Shown: positions 24,040 through 31,591 of the stretch, piece by piece
How the letters are laid out: every line of letters begins with the position of its first letter
Position numbering within the stretch: position 1 is the stretch's first letter
DNA from: Methylobacterium symbioticum
Lineage (GTDB): Bacteria > Pseudomonadota > Alphaproteobacteria > Rhizobiales > Beijerinckiaceae
DNA length: 38,933 nucleotides
Assembly: GCF_902141845.1 (NCBI RefSeq)
Contig: NZ_CABFPH010000050.1
Span: 1-38,933 of the forward strand
Reading direction: 5' to 3'
Program-made: the position numbers and the translations under genes
The notes under the pieces: generated by a model
What the model was told of the DNA's origin: nothing
Database searches by the model: none
The model's input: the letters and a program-made list of their open reading frames with translations, nothing else

Positions 24040-24822
24040 TCACACGATGCGGATCGACAGGTCCGGCAGGCCGTCGAGCCGGCCCAACAGCACGTCGCCC
24101 CGGACAACCGGGCCGACATTCTCCGGCGTGCCGGAATAGATGATGTCGCCGGCCTTCAGCGCGAAGGCCTCCGAGAGCTTCGCGATCTGCTCGGCGACGC
24201 TCCAGATCATCTTGGACAGGTCGGAGTTCTGGCGGATCGTGCCGTTGACGGCGAGCGAGATCGCACCCGCGCGCGGATGCCCGATCCGCGACACCGGATG
24301 CAGCGGCCCGATCACCGCGGCATGGTCGAAGCTCTTGCCGATCTCCCACGGCTTCTTCTGCGCGGCCATGGCGTTCTGCAGGTCGCGCCGGGTCATATCG
24401 AGGCCGAGCGCGTAGCCGTAGACGTGGTCGAGGGCGCGCTCGACCGGGATGTCGACGCCGCCAGACTTCAAGGCCGCCACCAGCTCGACCTCGTGGTGGT
24501 AGTTCTGCGTCAGCGACGGGTAGGGGTGGTCGGCGACCTCGCCGACCGCCACGGTCTGGATGGCGTCCGACGGCTTCTGGAAGAAGAAGGGTGGCTCCCG
24601 CGTCGGATCGGAGCCGCGCTCGATCGCGTGCGCCACGTAGTTGCGCCCGATGCAGTAGATCCGGCGCACGGGAAACACGCCGCTCTCGCCGACGATGGGG
24701 ATCGTCGGCGCGGGCAGGGGGAAGATCGGCGCGGCGCCCGGCTGGGCCGCTGCCGGTGGGACGCCCGCCGTAGCGGCCGCTGTCGCAGCCAGGGCGAACA
24801 GGTCGCGCCGAGATGCCGTCAT
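24040..24822 (-). CDS. Tat-exported FAH-family hydrolase
   Basis: Fumarylacetoacetate-hydrolase-family enzymes cleave acylpyruvates or related beta-diketo acids with a divalent metal. Seen: 260 residues. A twin-arginine signal (SRRDLFALAATAAATAG, ending AAAQP) precedes the full FAH core: GRNYVAHAIERG, PFFFQKPSDAI, YHHEVELVAAL with metal-ligand Glu, GLDMTRRDLQ, GKSFDHAAVIGP and GDIIYSGTPENVGPV. The ATG at 24822 has AGGAAG before it. Export by Tat is unusual, since most FAH enzymes are cytoplasmic, and suggests a periplasmic substrate. No pathway partners are adjacent. Confidence 0.88.
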   Translation of the reverse strand: MTASRRDLFALAATAAATAGVPPAAAQPGAAPIFPLPAPTIPIVGESGVFPVRRIYCIGRNYVAHAIERGSDPTREPPFFFQKPSDAIQTVAVGEVADHPYPSLTQNYHHEVELVAALKSGGVDIPVERALDHVYGYALGLDMTRRDLQNAMAAQKKPWEIGKSFDHAAVIGPLHPVSRIGHPRAGAISLAVNGTIRQNSDLSKMIWSVAEQIAKLSEAFALKAGDIIYSGTPENVGPVVRGDVLLGRLDGLPDLSIRIV

Positions 24823-24911
24823 CGCTTCCTCCAGCCGAGGGTGGGAGCAGGGGTCACCGCAGAGGAAGCGGGCGGCGCCGTTCCCGGATCCCGGCCAAAC
24901 GGGATTCCGTC

Positions 24912-25067
24912 TCAGCCGCTGCGGTCGGAGGCCGCCGCCCAGACCTGCGCGGCCAGGGTCTCCCGTTCTAGCTGGGCCAATGCCGCGCGGTCGGCGACGA
25001 CAGCGAGCCCCGCGACGACGAGGACGGTCAACAGGCATCCCAGCAGAACGGACGACACGCGGTTCAC
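24912..25067 (-). CDS. Very small single-span membrane or exported protein
   Basis: Seen: 51 residues from a GTG at 25067, with GGGAG 9 bp upstream. One hydrophobic segment (VLLGCLLTVLVVAGLAVVA) follows a short basic start, and then a helical tail (LAQLERETLAAQVWAAA) resembling a short periplasmic coiled segment. It lies between the FAH gene and the next small membrane protein gene on the same strand. No family is recognised. Confidence 0.45.
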   Translation of the reverse strand: MNRVSSVLLGCLLTVLVVAGLAVVADRAALAQLERETLAAQVWAAASDRSG

Positions 25068-25228
25068 GGCAGCAGCTCCCGAAGCGGAAGCGCTCTATCA
25101 GGGCCGAGACCAGCACGATGCAGCTGGCAAAGCACAGCGCCGGGCGATCGACGCATGCGAGCCCGCATCGGCCAGTGGCGTGGCGCCGGAGCAACGCCTG
25201 AATTCGGGCGACGGGTTCGGCCCGGCCG

Positions 25229-25489
25229 TTAGAACGGCTCGCGATCCCCGGGGCCGGAGGCGCGCGGCGGCGGGTCGGTCCACGGATCCGGACGTGCCGG
25301 ATCGGCCTCCGCGACACGCGGCCCGATCGATCCGGTCGTGACCGGATCCTCCCAGGCGGGGAGGCTGCGGGCCACCCGGACGGCGGGATCGGGGATGCTG
25401 CGCGCGTAGCTGACCGCGGCGGTCGCCAATCCGCCGCCGACCAGCATCAGGGCGAGACCATCGATGAGGGCGTCGCGGAATCCAGCCAT
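25229..25489 (-). CDS. Small membrane-anchored hypothetical protein
   Basis: Seen: 86 residues with one N-terminal hydrophobic segment (LIDGLALMLVGGGLATAAV) followed by a Pro/Asp/Arg-rich, probably disordered region ending GPGDREPF. AGGGA lies upstream of the ATG at 25489. No domain is recognised. Confidence 0.5.
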   Translation of the reverse strand: MAGFRDALIDGLALMLVGGGLATAAVSYARSIPDPAVRVARSLPAWEDPVTTGSIGPRVAEADPARPDPWTDPPPRASGPGDREPF

Positions 25490-25584
25490 TGCACCGTCCC
25501 TGCTCTCGGGACCGGGCTAGGGCATCAGGGTTAACAAATCCTTCCGCTCGATCCGCCCGGCCGCGCCGCCGCCGTGGCCCGGAC

Positions 25585-25610
25585 GGAACATGGCGCGGCT
25601 GCCGCCGGTT
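25585..25610 (+). promoter_or_regulatory. EcfG-type promoter match
   Basis: GGAAC (25585-25589), an 18-bp spacer and GTT (25608-25610) lie 55-81 bp upstream of the small exported protein gene at 25666. Confidence 0.55.
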
Positions 25611-25665
25611 TCCGACACCCCGGCCGGCGCATGCTCCATCGCACCGGCCCCTGAACCGGAGACCG

Positions 25666-25860
25666 ATGATGACGCTGAAGCAGAAGCCGCTCGTGACGTC
25701 GCTCCTCGCTCTGGCGATCGCCGCCGGCGCGGCCGCGACCGCGCAGGCCCAGACCGCCCCCAACTCTCAGAACAATGCCAGCCCCGGCGCCCCGGCCGGC
25801 GGCAGCGGCAGTGCCGGAAACTCGGCCACGGGCACCGGCGCGGCGCCGTCCGGCAAGTAG
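25666..25860 (+). CDS. Small exported Ser/Gly/Asn-rich protein
   Basis: Seen: 64 residues from the ATG at 25666 (CGGAGA upstream). A signal peptide (KPLVTSLLALAIAAGAAATAQA) is followed by a 36-residue low-complexity mature part (SQNNASPGAPAGGSGSAGNS). No cysteines or domains. An EcfG-type promoter match upstream suggests stress induction. It resembles the small secreted proteins at 20840-21121 and 22667-22897 in design, though not in sequence. Confidence 0.65.
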   Translation: MMTLKQKPLVTSLLALAIAAGAAATAQAQTAPNSQNNASPGAPAGGSGSAGNSATGTGAAPSGK

Positions 25861-26123
25861 CGCGGCCGGCAGCAGAGCAGGGGAGCGGCGAGCGCCGCCG
25901 GCCGGCACCGGACGGTACGACGGCCGCGCTCTGCGATCTCGCGCGGGCCGGTGATCGCTCGGGCCGGCCGATACCCGCGCGATGGCCCCTGGGACGAAGG
26001 GGCGCAGGTCCGGAGGCGCGGGCCCGCAACTCTGGGTAGGACCGCGCAGTTGGGTCGGTATGTCCGATGCCGATGCGGGCCGGGCTCCCGAGCCGGCGAT
26101 GACGGCTGCTCCTGGAGGACGGG

Positions 26124-27134
26124 TTGGCCGACCGAAACGCGATGGGTACCGGCTCCGCCGACCTCAGGCTGCTGCGGGCCGCCGTGGAGGCGTCGGGCGA
26201 GGCCATCCTCATCACCTCCGCCGAACTCGACGAACCGGGGCCGCGCATCGAGTACGCCAACCCCGCCTTCACCCGGATGACCGGCTACGCGGCGGAAGAG
26301 GTGCTCGGCCGTTCGCCCCGCCTCCTGCAGGGGCCGGGCACGGATCGATCCGTCCTCGACGGACTGCGCGCCGCCCTCGAAGCGGGCGAACCCACGCAGG
26401 GCGAGGCAGCGAACTACCGCAAGGATGGCTCGACCTACGTTGTCGAGTGGCTGATCACGCCGGTGCGCGAGGCCGACGGCCGGATCTCGCATTGGGTCTC
26501 GACACAGCGCGACATCACCGAGCGGCGCGCGAGCGAGGACCGGCAGGCGCTGCTGGTGCGCGAGCTGCACCATCGCGTGAAGAACACCCTCGCCACCGTT
26601 CAGGCCGTGCTGAACGCGACCATGCGCTCCTCGCTCTCGGTCGGCGAGTTCACACGGGCCCTCTCGGGCCGGATCGCGTCTCTGGCCCGCACGCACGCGC
26701 TGATCACCGAGGATCTCGCCCAGGCCGCGACGTTCGAGGATCTGCTGCGGGCCGAGCTCGACCCCTACAACGAGCGCGGACGCCTGACCCTGGCCGGGCC
26801 CAAGGTGGTCCTGCCGTCCGAACTCGCGGTGCCGGTGGGCATGGCCCTGCACGAACTGACCACCAACGCCCTGCGGCACGGCTCCCTGGCCGCCCCGAAC
26901 GGGCGGCTGCAGGTCACATGGTGGATCGAGGACGGGCCCGGGGGCCGCAGCCTGCGCTTCGACTGGGCGGAGCATGACGGCCCCCCGGCCGCGCATCCCA
27001 CGCGCGAAGGCTTCGGCTCGCGCCTCCTCAACAAGGTTCTGGCGACCCAGACGGAAGCGGAGGTGACGGTCGATTTCGCGCCCGACGGGGTTCGGGTCTC
27101 CGTCCGGATGCCGCTGCCCGAGCCGCGCGGATAG
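26124..27134 (+). CDS. PAS (LOV-like) HWE histidine kinase
   Basis: A cytoplasmic sensor kinase of 336 residues. Seen: a PAS domain (about 20-130) of the LOV lineage by sequence: IEYANPAFTRMTGYAAEEVL, then GRSPRLLQGPGTD. Where LOV photoreceptors have GRNCRFLQG, this protein has Ser-Pro, so the photoactive Cys is absent. It is followed by an HWE kinase core: ELHHRVKNTLATVQAVL with phospho-acceptor His150, HELTTNALRHG (Asn248), and WAEHDGP with Trp281/Glu283. There are no membrane segments. I chose TTG at 26124 because GGAGG lies 5 bp upstream; the ATG at 26142 would have no ribosome-binding site. HWE kinases often feed PhyR-type stress signalling in alphaproteobacteria. No receiver is adjacent, so it is an orphan kinase. 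Confidence 0.88.
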   Translation: MADRNAMGTGSADLRLLRAAVEASGEAILITSAELDEPGPRIEYANPAFTRMTGYAAEEVLGRSPRLLQGPGTDRSVLDGLRAALEAGEPTQGEAANYRKDGSTYVVEWLITPVREADGRISHWVSTQRDITERRASEDRQALLVRELHHRVKNTLATVQAVLNATMRSSLSVGEFTRALSGRIASLARTHALITEDLAQAATFEDLLRAELDPYNERGRLTLAGPKVVLPSELAVPVGMALHELTTNALRHGSLAAPNGRLQVTWWIEDGPGGRSLRFDWAEHDGPPAAHPTREGFGSRLLNKVLATQTEAEVTVDFAPDGVRVSVRMPLPEPRG

Positions 27135-27173
27135 GCGCGGATCGACAACCTGGCATCCCCGGGGCGTTCCGCG

Positions 27174-27209
27174 CCTCCGCTGCGGGCCCGGGCAAGCCCG
27201 CAGCGGAGG
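27174..27209. terminator. Strong bidirectional hairpin between convergent genes
   Basis: CCTCCGCTGCGGGC (27174-27187) pairs perfectly over 14 bp with GCCCGCAGCGGAGG (27196-27209) around an 8-nt loop. It separates the HWE kinase and SDR genes. There is no T-run. Confidence 0.65.
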
Positions 27210-27256
27210 TGCCCCTGCCGCGGCACCGGCTCCGCTCGGATCGAGCGGAACCCGGA

Positions 27257-28132
27257 TCAGAAGATGGGCATGCCCCCGGCGACCGTGACGAGCGCGCCCG
27301 AGGTGAAGCTGCTCTCATCAGCGGCCAGCATGACATAGGCCGAGGCGAGTTCCGCCGGCTGCCCGGGCCTGCCGAACGGCACCTGGCTGCCGAACGACGT
27401 CACCGAATCCTGGCTCATCCCGGACGGGATGAACGGCGTCCAGATCGGGCCGGGCAGCACGCCGTTCACGCGGACGCCCGTCTCGGCCAGCAGCTGGGCG
27501 AGGCTCAGCACCATGTTGCTCAGGGCGCCCTTGGTGGCGCTGTAGGCGAGGAGCGAGGGCATCGGGTGCTTGGAGTTCACCGACGAGGTGAAGATCACCG
27601 AGGCGCCGGGCTTCAAGTGGGCCAGCGCGGCCTTGGTCACGTAGAACGGGCCGAACACGTTGGTGCGGAAATGGTCCTCGAACACCGCATCCGCGATGCC
27701 GTCGAGCCCCTCGTTCGGCTGCTGGAACGCGCCGTTGTTGACCAGCACGTCGAGGCGGCCGAACGTCTCGGCGGTGCGGGCCACGATCTCGCGGCCATAG
27801 GCCGCCTCCTTGAGGTCGCCGGGCAGGAGCAGGGCGCGGCGGCCGGCCTTCTCGATCCACTGGCCGACCGTCTCGGCATCCTTCTGCTCCTCGGGCAGAT
27901 AGGAGATGGCGACGTCCGCACCCTCGCGGGCGAAGGCGATGGCGACCGCGCGACCGATGCCGCTGTCGCCGCCGGTGATCAGCGCAGCCTTGCCCGCGAG
28001 CCGGCCCGAGCCCCGGTAGCTCTCCTCGCCGTGATCGGGTTCGGGCACCATCCGGCCGGTCTTCCCGGGAAAGCTCTGGGGCTGTGCCTCGAAGGGCGGC
28101 CTGGGGTATCTGTGCAGCGGGTCAGTGGTCAC
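27257..28132 (-). CDS. SDR-family oxidoreductase (YghA-like)
   Basis: A classical short-chain dehydrogenase of 291 residues with an N-terminal extension (PFEAQPQSFPGKTGRMVPEP) typical of the YghA/glucose-dehydrogenase-like stress group. Seen: cofactor motif TGGDSGIG (53-60), NNGA (132-135), catalytic Ser (SSVNS), Tyr197 and Lys201 in YSATKGA, and LPGPIWTPFIP. The start is GTG at 28132, with CGGAGGA upstream and an EcfG-type promoter match 28-52 bp upstream; the frame remains open much further but has no support there. Substrates of this group are mostly unknown. Stress induction is inferred from the promoter. Confidence 0.9.
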   Translation of the reverse strand: MTTDPLHRYPRPPFEAQPQSFPGKTGRMVPEPDHGEESYRGSGRLAGKAALITGGDSGIGRAVAIAFAREGADVAISYLPEEQKDAETVGQWIEKAGRRALLLPGDLKEAAYGREIVARTAETFGRLDVLVNNGAFQQPNEGLDGIADAVFEDHFRTNVFGPFYVTKAALAHLKPGASVIFTSSVNSKHPMPSLLAYSATKGALSNMVLSLAQLLAETGVRVNGVLPGPIWTPFIPSGMSQDSVTSFGSQVPFGRPGQPAELASAYVMLAADESSFTSGALVTVAGGMPIF

Positions 28133-28159
28133 GGTGATCCTCCGGGGACTCACCCGCTC

Positions 28160-28184
28160 AACCCGACCGGGATGCCGACGTTCC
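28160..28184 (-). promoter_or_regulatory. EcfG-type promoter of the SDR gene
   Basis: Read on the minus strand: GGAAC (28184-28180), a 17-bp spacer, GTT (28162-28160). It ends 27 bp before the GTG start at 28132. Confidence 0.65.
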
Positions 28185-28293
28185 GGGACGGGTGATGCGC
28201 CGCTGTCCCAAGCGGGATCGCGAGCCGGACCGGCGACCGGGTCACCGGGACGGGTCGCGCAAGCCCTGCCGGCCCCGTTCCGATCCCGACGCG

Positions 28294-28425
28294 TCAGACG
28301 AAATGCGCCGGCAGCGCCGAGGCCTCGGCGTACTGAAGCACGGCAATAGCGAGGCCCGACAACAGGGCCCAGGCCACGATCCGGTCTGTCGCGGTCGCAC
28401 CTTTGGTCATCAGCATCGTGGCCAT
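28294..28425 (-). CDS. Very small membrane protein
   Basis: Seen: 43 residues from the ATG at 28425, with GGGAGAAG upstream. One hydrophobic segment (IVAWALLSGLAIAVLQYA) lies after a polar start (MATMLMTKGATATDR). Short bitopic proteins like this are common but seldom annotated. It lies upstream of the SDR gene on the same strand, with 161 bp and a separate promoter between them. Confidence 0.55.
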   Translation of the reverse strand: MATMLMTKGATATDRIVAWALLSGLAIAVLQYAEASALPAHFV

Positions 28426-28647
28426 GGTCACTTCTCCCGTCTCGGCGACCGTGTCTCGGCCATCCGTGAGCGGCCTTATGGTTAAGCCGCATGTCGGGAC
28501 GATTGCGTCCTGTGTTGCGTCGGCCGCGTCCGAAGTTGCGCCGCGGCAAGCCTCGGCATCGCCGGTCCGGGCCAAGCACATCCAGACGGGCTCGCCGGCC
28601 TGTCCGGGCCGGGCGCCCCCCCGCATTCGGAATGCCCCGGACGCTCC

Positions 28648-28899
28648 TCACCCCACGAAGGCGACGCCCAGCCGCGCCCCGGTCCGCCGAATGACCTCGC
28701 AGCGCCGGGTCATCTGGTCGGTTGCGGTCACCAGATCGAACCTCTGGGGCACCGCCTCCTCCGCACCGACCTCGACCAGCGCGCCGGTATCCGACATGTT
28801 CCAGACGAGGCAGCGAATCCGGTCGACGGCCCCATCACCGATGATGTGGCCGGCGCTGAAACACTCGACCCGACCCGACAGGCGCCGCTCGTCCGACAT
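28648..28899 (-). CDS. PilZ-domain protein
   Basis: Seen: 83 residues from the ATG at 28899, the third of three in-frame ATGs, chosen because AGGAGG lies 6 bp upstream. PilZ features are DERRLSGRVEC, a compressed R-x4-R-like start, and NMSDTGALVEVG, which fits the (D/N)xSxxG c-di-GMP site, followed by beta strands to RLGVAFVG. Single-domain PilZ proteins usually relay c-di-GMP to a partner. The N-terminal Arg motif is close to but not identical with the canonical RxxxR, so nucleotide binding should be treated as likely but unproven. Confidence 0.8.
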   Translation of the reverse strand: MSDERRLSGRVECFSAGHIIGDGAVDRIRCLVWNMSDTGALVEVGAEEAVPQRFDLVTATDQMTRRCEVIRRTGARLGVAFVG

Positions 28900-28925
28900 G
28901 GCCATCCTCCTCAACTCAGGACCGG

Positions 28926-28990
28926 GAGCGCCCTCCGCCGAACGGGATGCCGGTTCGGCGAACGAGAGCGCATCACAACGGCGGCTCTAG
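28926..28990 (+). repeat. Dispersed palindromic repeat, copy A
   Basis: CGCCGAAC and GTTCGGCG form the stem around GGGATGCCG, followed by GAACGAGAGCGCATCA. The inner CCGGTTCGGCGAA is shared with copies C and D (30544, 32071) and, with one change, copy B (29213). Confidence 0.7.
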
Positions 28991-29212
28991 CCTTCCCGGC
29001 AATGCTTTCATTGCTGCTTAAGCCACGAGCCAAGCTGTCGCCGTGGTTTCTGCGAGCCTTACGGCAGACCGACAATGCCGGGGATCCCGTCGCATCCCCA
29101 GTGGGAGCGGCCGTATCGATCGCCCTTCAGCGGGCCGACCGGGCTCGGTTCGCCGTCGCATCCGCCGCGATGCAGGACGAACGATCCGGGCTATCGGACC
29201 ATGGGCTGCCGG

Positions 29213-29290
29213 GAACGCTTTCCGCCGAAGTGGATGCCGCTTCGGCGAAGGAGAGCGCGTCAAGACAATGACTTGGAGCCGTTCCGCTCA
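29213..29290 (+). repeat. Dispersed palindromic repeat, copy B
   Basis: CGCCGAAG and CTTCGGCG form the stem around TGGATGCCG, followed by GAGAGCGCGTCAAGACAA and GAGCCGTTCCG. Compared with copy A, one stem pair changed from C-G to G-C on both sides. The whole stretch 28900-29569 contains only these repeats and doubtful frames. Confidence 0.7.
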
Positions 29291-29569
29291 AGGCACGGAC
29301 GCGGATGCGGTCGGGCGCCGGGAAGCGACGCCGCAGATTTGGAACGGACGCTCCCATCCGTCGTGGGCTGCGGCCTCGTCGCCGCCGTGACGCCGGCTCG
29401 GCAAGCCGGCGCCCGAACAAGGCGCATCTCCCCTGGCCGGACGTTATCATCCGTTATTGTCGAGACACGCCCTGACATATCCCAAGACGTACCTGCGTCA
29501 TAATGGAACGGATACGCGATCTCTTCAGAGCGTTGCTTTCCTGAACCGATCGGATTGGAGATCATCCTG

Positions 29570-29989
29570 ATGAAGCATCTTGCTCTTGCCTCGACCGCGG
29601 TTCTGGCCGCGCTCGCCTTCATGCCGGCTTCGGCCGATGCCCAGGGATTCCAGGGAGGCGGGTTCCGCGGCGGCGGGTTTCATGGCGGCGGGTTTCATGG
29701 CGGCGGGTTCGGTGGGCCGGGCTTCCGGGGCGGCTTCGGCGGCTACCGGGGCGCGGCCTTCGGTGGCTATCGCGGCGGCTTCTACCGCGGCGGCGGTTAC
29801 GGCTATCGTCGCGGCTACGGCTACGGCCTGGGCGGCCTCGGGCTCGGCGTCGGGCTCGGTTTGGCGGCCGGCGGCCTCTACGGCGCCTATGGCGGCCCGG
29901 GCTACGGCTACGATGATGGCTATGCCCCGGTCGGATATGGCGGCTATGGCTACGGCCGGCCTTACGGGTATTACGGTTATGGCTACTGA
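29570..29989 (+). CDS. Exported Gly/Tyr-rich repeat protein
   Basis: Seen: 139 residues from the ATG at 29570 (GGAG 9 bp upstream). A signal peptide (MKHLALASTAVLAALAFMPASADA) is followed by a mature part almost entirely of Gly, Phe, Tyr and Arg. FRGGGFHGGGF-type repeats come first, then GGY/GYG repeats (YRGGGYGYRRGYGYG) around a short hydrophobic Gly/Leu zipper, ending GYYGYGY. Such sequences suggest a surface or matrix protein, possibly adhesive or self-associating. The role is not established. The nucleotide repeats (GGCGGGTTTCAT twice in tandem) show recent internal duplication. Confidence 0.75.
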   Translation: MKHLALASTAVLAALAFMPASADAQGFQGGGFRGGGFHGGGFHGGGFGGPGFRGGFGGYRGAAFGGYRGGFYRGGGYGYRRGYGYGLGGLGLGVGLGLAAGGLYGAYGGPGYGYDDGYAPVGYGGYGYGRPYGYYGYGY

Positions 29990-30313
29990 ACGGGCGCCAA
30001 GCTGATGCATGCGAGCCCGGCCTCCGGTCTGGAGCCGGGCTCAGTGGCGCTCCTCGCCATCCGGATGCCGACCTCCGCCACGCGCCAGGACGTGGACCGA
30101 GGCGGATGCGAAGATCCTTCGGAGCGCGATCCGCGCTCGACGATCGTGCCGATGTCAAAGCCGGCCCGCATCGTGCTTAAGAGGCCCGGCAGCGATCGTC
30201 TGGACAACAATGCCCCTGACGAAAACCGATCGGCCGCATCAGCTTTTGTGAACGCTTACTCGGGTAAGACTTCCGCTTCCAAGGCAGAGATTGCCGATCG
30301 AAGCGTGCCCGCG
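29990..30313. other. Gene-free stretch
   Basis: A frame from 30005 runs through, but its N-terminal part has no recognisable features. A less GC-rich patch lies at 30230-30290 and could hold the promoter of the small gene at 30314. No RNA gene is recognised. Confidence 0.4.
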
Positions 30314-30427
30314 ATGACCCGCCTCCTGTTCGTGATCCTGCTCGTCTTCGCGGCGCTGTTGTTCGGCGCAACGCTTCTTGTCGATGAGCGGGCCCCTGTT
30401 CAGGCGTCCTGCATCGACGGCTGTTGA
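30314..30427 (+). CDS. Very small single-span membrane protein (tentative)
   Basis: Seen: 37 residues, MTRLLFVILLVFAALLFG followed by a short polar tail ending CIDGC. The hydrophobic segment is convincing, but no good ribosome-binding site is visible. The same frame extends upstream to 30005, so the start is uncertain. Confidence 0.35.
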   Translation: MTRLLFVILLVFAALLFGATLLVDERAPVQASCIDGC

Positions 30428-30543
30428 ACCTTGGCCCTCGCCCTTTCCTCGGCAGAGATCTGATCGTCGACTTTGACCCTTCGAGGTCGTGATCGCCCGC
30501 GGCCCCTGCGCCGGTCCAATCTCGAGAGAACGCTCCGACACAG

Positions 30544-30620
30544 TGGAGACCGGTTCGGCGAAAGCGCGTGCGTCAGAACGACGACGTGGTGCCGGTCCCC
30601 GACTGCAAGGCGATCGGAAA
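30544..30620 (+). repeat. Dispersed palindromic repeat, copy C
   Basis: It begins TGGAGACCGGTTCGGCGAAA, then GCGTCAGAACGACGACG and CCCCGACTGCAAGGCGATCG. It aligns over about 75 bp with copy D at 32071. The left stem arm has decayed. The surrounding stretch 30428-30709 holds nothing else recognisable. Confidence 0.6.
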
Positions 30621-30709
30621 CGGCTCCAGCTCGGATTCCGGATGCGACGCGGCAGGGACGGGAGCCGAGCCCGTGCGCGACCGACAGGACGCCGGACGAG
30701 ACCTGCGGC

Positions 30710-31087
30710 TCAACGCCGACCACGGGGTTCAGACGCGTCCACGACCCCGCCCATCAGATACCAGATCGCGAGTTCGTCAGACACGAGCGCACGGCGGCGC
30801 CGGTTGCTGATCGGAGCGACCGCTTTCAGCAGGCGGTCGAGGGCGCCGCGCGCCGCCTTCAGCGTCGCCGCATCGGGCTCGAGAGACGCACGGCACAGCG
30901 CATCGGCGGCCTCATCCCAGAGCGCGCTCCGCGATCCGTCCCGAACCTCCAGAAGACCGCAGCCGTAGATGGCCGCCAGGCCATCCGAAACCGTTGCGAT
31001 GAGGCGCGTTCCCAGATCCGGCCGACGCGGGTCGACGAACGCCTTCAGCGGCTTCTCGAAGGCATCTCGTGCCATCTCATGGACCAT
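30710..31087 (-). CDS. Hypothetical helical protein
   Basis: Seen: 125 residues from the ATG at 31087, mostly helical by composition (KPLKAFVDPRRPDLGTRLIA, LKAARGALDRLLKAVAPIS, LVSDELAIWYLMGG). No signal peptide or membrane segment. No family is recognised, and the ribosome-binding site is weak. Coherent hydrophobic/charged alternation suggests a real protein more than a shadow frame. Codon 5 (ATG at 31075) is an alternative start. Confidence 0.5.
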   Translation of the reverse strand: MVHEMARDAFEKPLKAFVDPRRPDLGTRLIATVSDGLAAIYGCGLLEVRDGSRSALWDEAADALCRASLEPDAATLKAARGALDRLLKAVAPISNRRRRALVSDELAIWYLMGGVVDASEPRGRR

Positions 31088-31543
31088 GGCAGCTCGCTGA
31101 ACGACGACAGAAGGCTCCGGGCCCGTGCTTCGACGCGCTCGCCCGCGCCCCATCCAGGATGGCGCGGCGACCCACCCATCGACAGGCGCATCCCTGGAAA
31201 AGTCCTTTGCATGAGATGCACGGATCGAGAGGTGGGGGATCGAGCGGCCGGGCGGAGGCTCCCGAACGCGCCTGACCGGCGGTCGCCGCAGCCCCGCCGG
31301 GCGTCACGGGGCCGGAGAGAGGGCGCACCCACGGTTCACCCGGCCGGGACGCCGCGCTCACCGCCATCCGAGCAGCACGACGAAGCTGGAGAAGGTGAGG
31401 GCCGAGGCCATGATCGTGAGAGCGAGCGCATCCATGCGCGACCGGTAGCGGGCGGCCCGAGGCGCGGCCATGCCGCGCTCGGCCGCTGTGGCATGATGAC
31501 CGGCCGAGCCGGATCCGGCCACGCCGCCTTGTGATGGGACGGG
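31088..31543. other. Gene-free stretch upstream of the response regulator
   Basis: I see only a 25-residue hydrophobic minus-strand frame (31358-31435) without a ribosome-binding site, and no RNA gene or clear promoter. Confidence 0.4.
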
Positions 31544-31560
31544 ACGCGAACCGTTCGCGT
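31544..31560 (+). promoter_or_regulatory. 17-bp palindrome upstream of the response regulator
   Basis: ACGCGAAC and GTTCGCGT are perfect complements around a single central C. The palindrome ends 31 bp upstream of the ATG at 31592, where an operator would be expected. Confidence 0.4.
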
Positions 31561-31591
31561 TCGGGTACGGACAACGCGAGAGGTGTGCCCA

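Noticed and set aside
29010..29270. Plus-strand frame of about 87 residues between the PilZ and Gly/Tyr-rich genes
   Set aside because: It lacks a ribosome-binding site, and its C-terminus is encoded by the dispersed repeat copy B; other repeat copies give a similar Ser-Ala-Lys-Glu-Ser-like tail to chance frames.
29504..29545. GGAAC followed by CGTT upstream of the Gly/Tyr-rich protein gene
   Set aside because: The spacing is 21 bp, too long for an EcfG promoter (16-18 bp).
31358..31435. 25-residue hydrophobic frame on the minus strand
   Set aside because: No ribosome-binding site and too short to support without conservation data.
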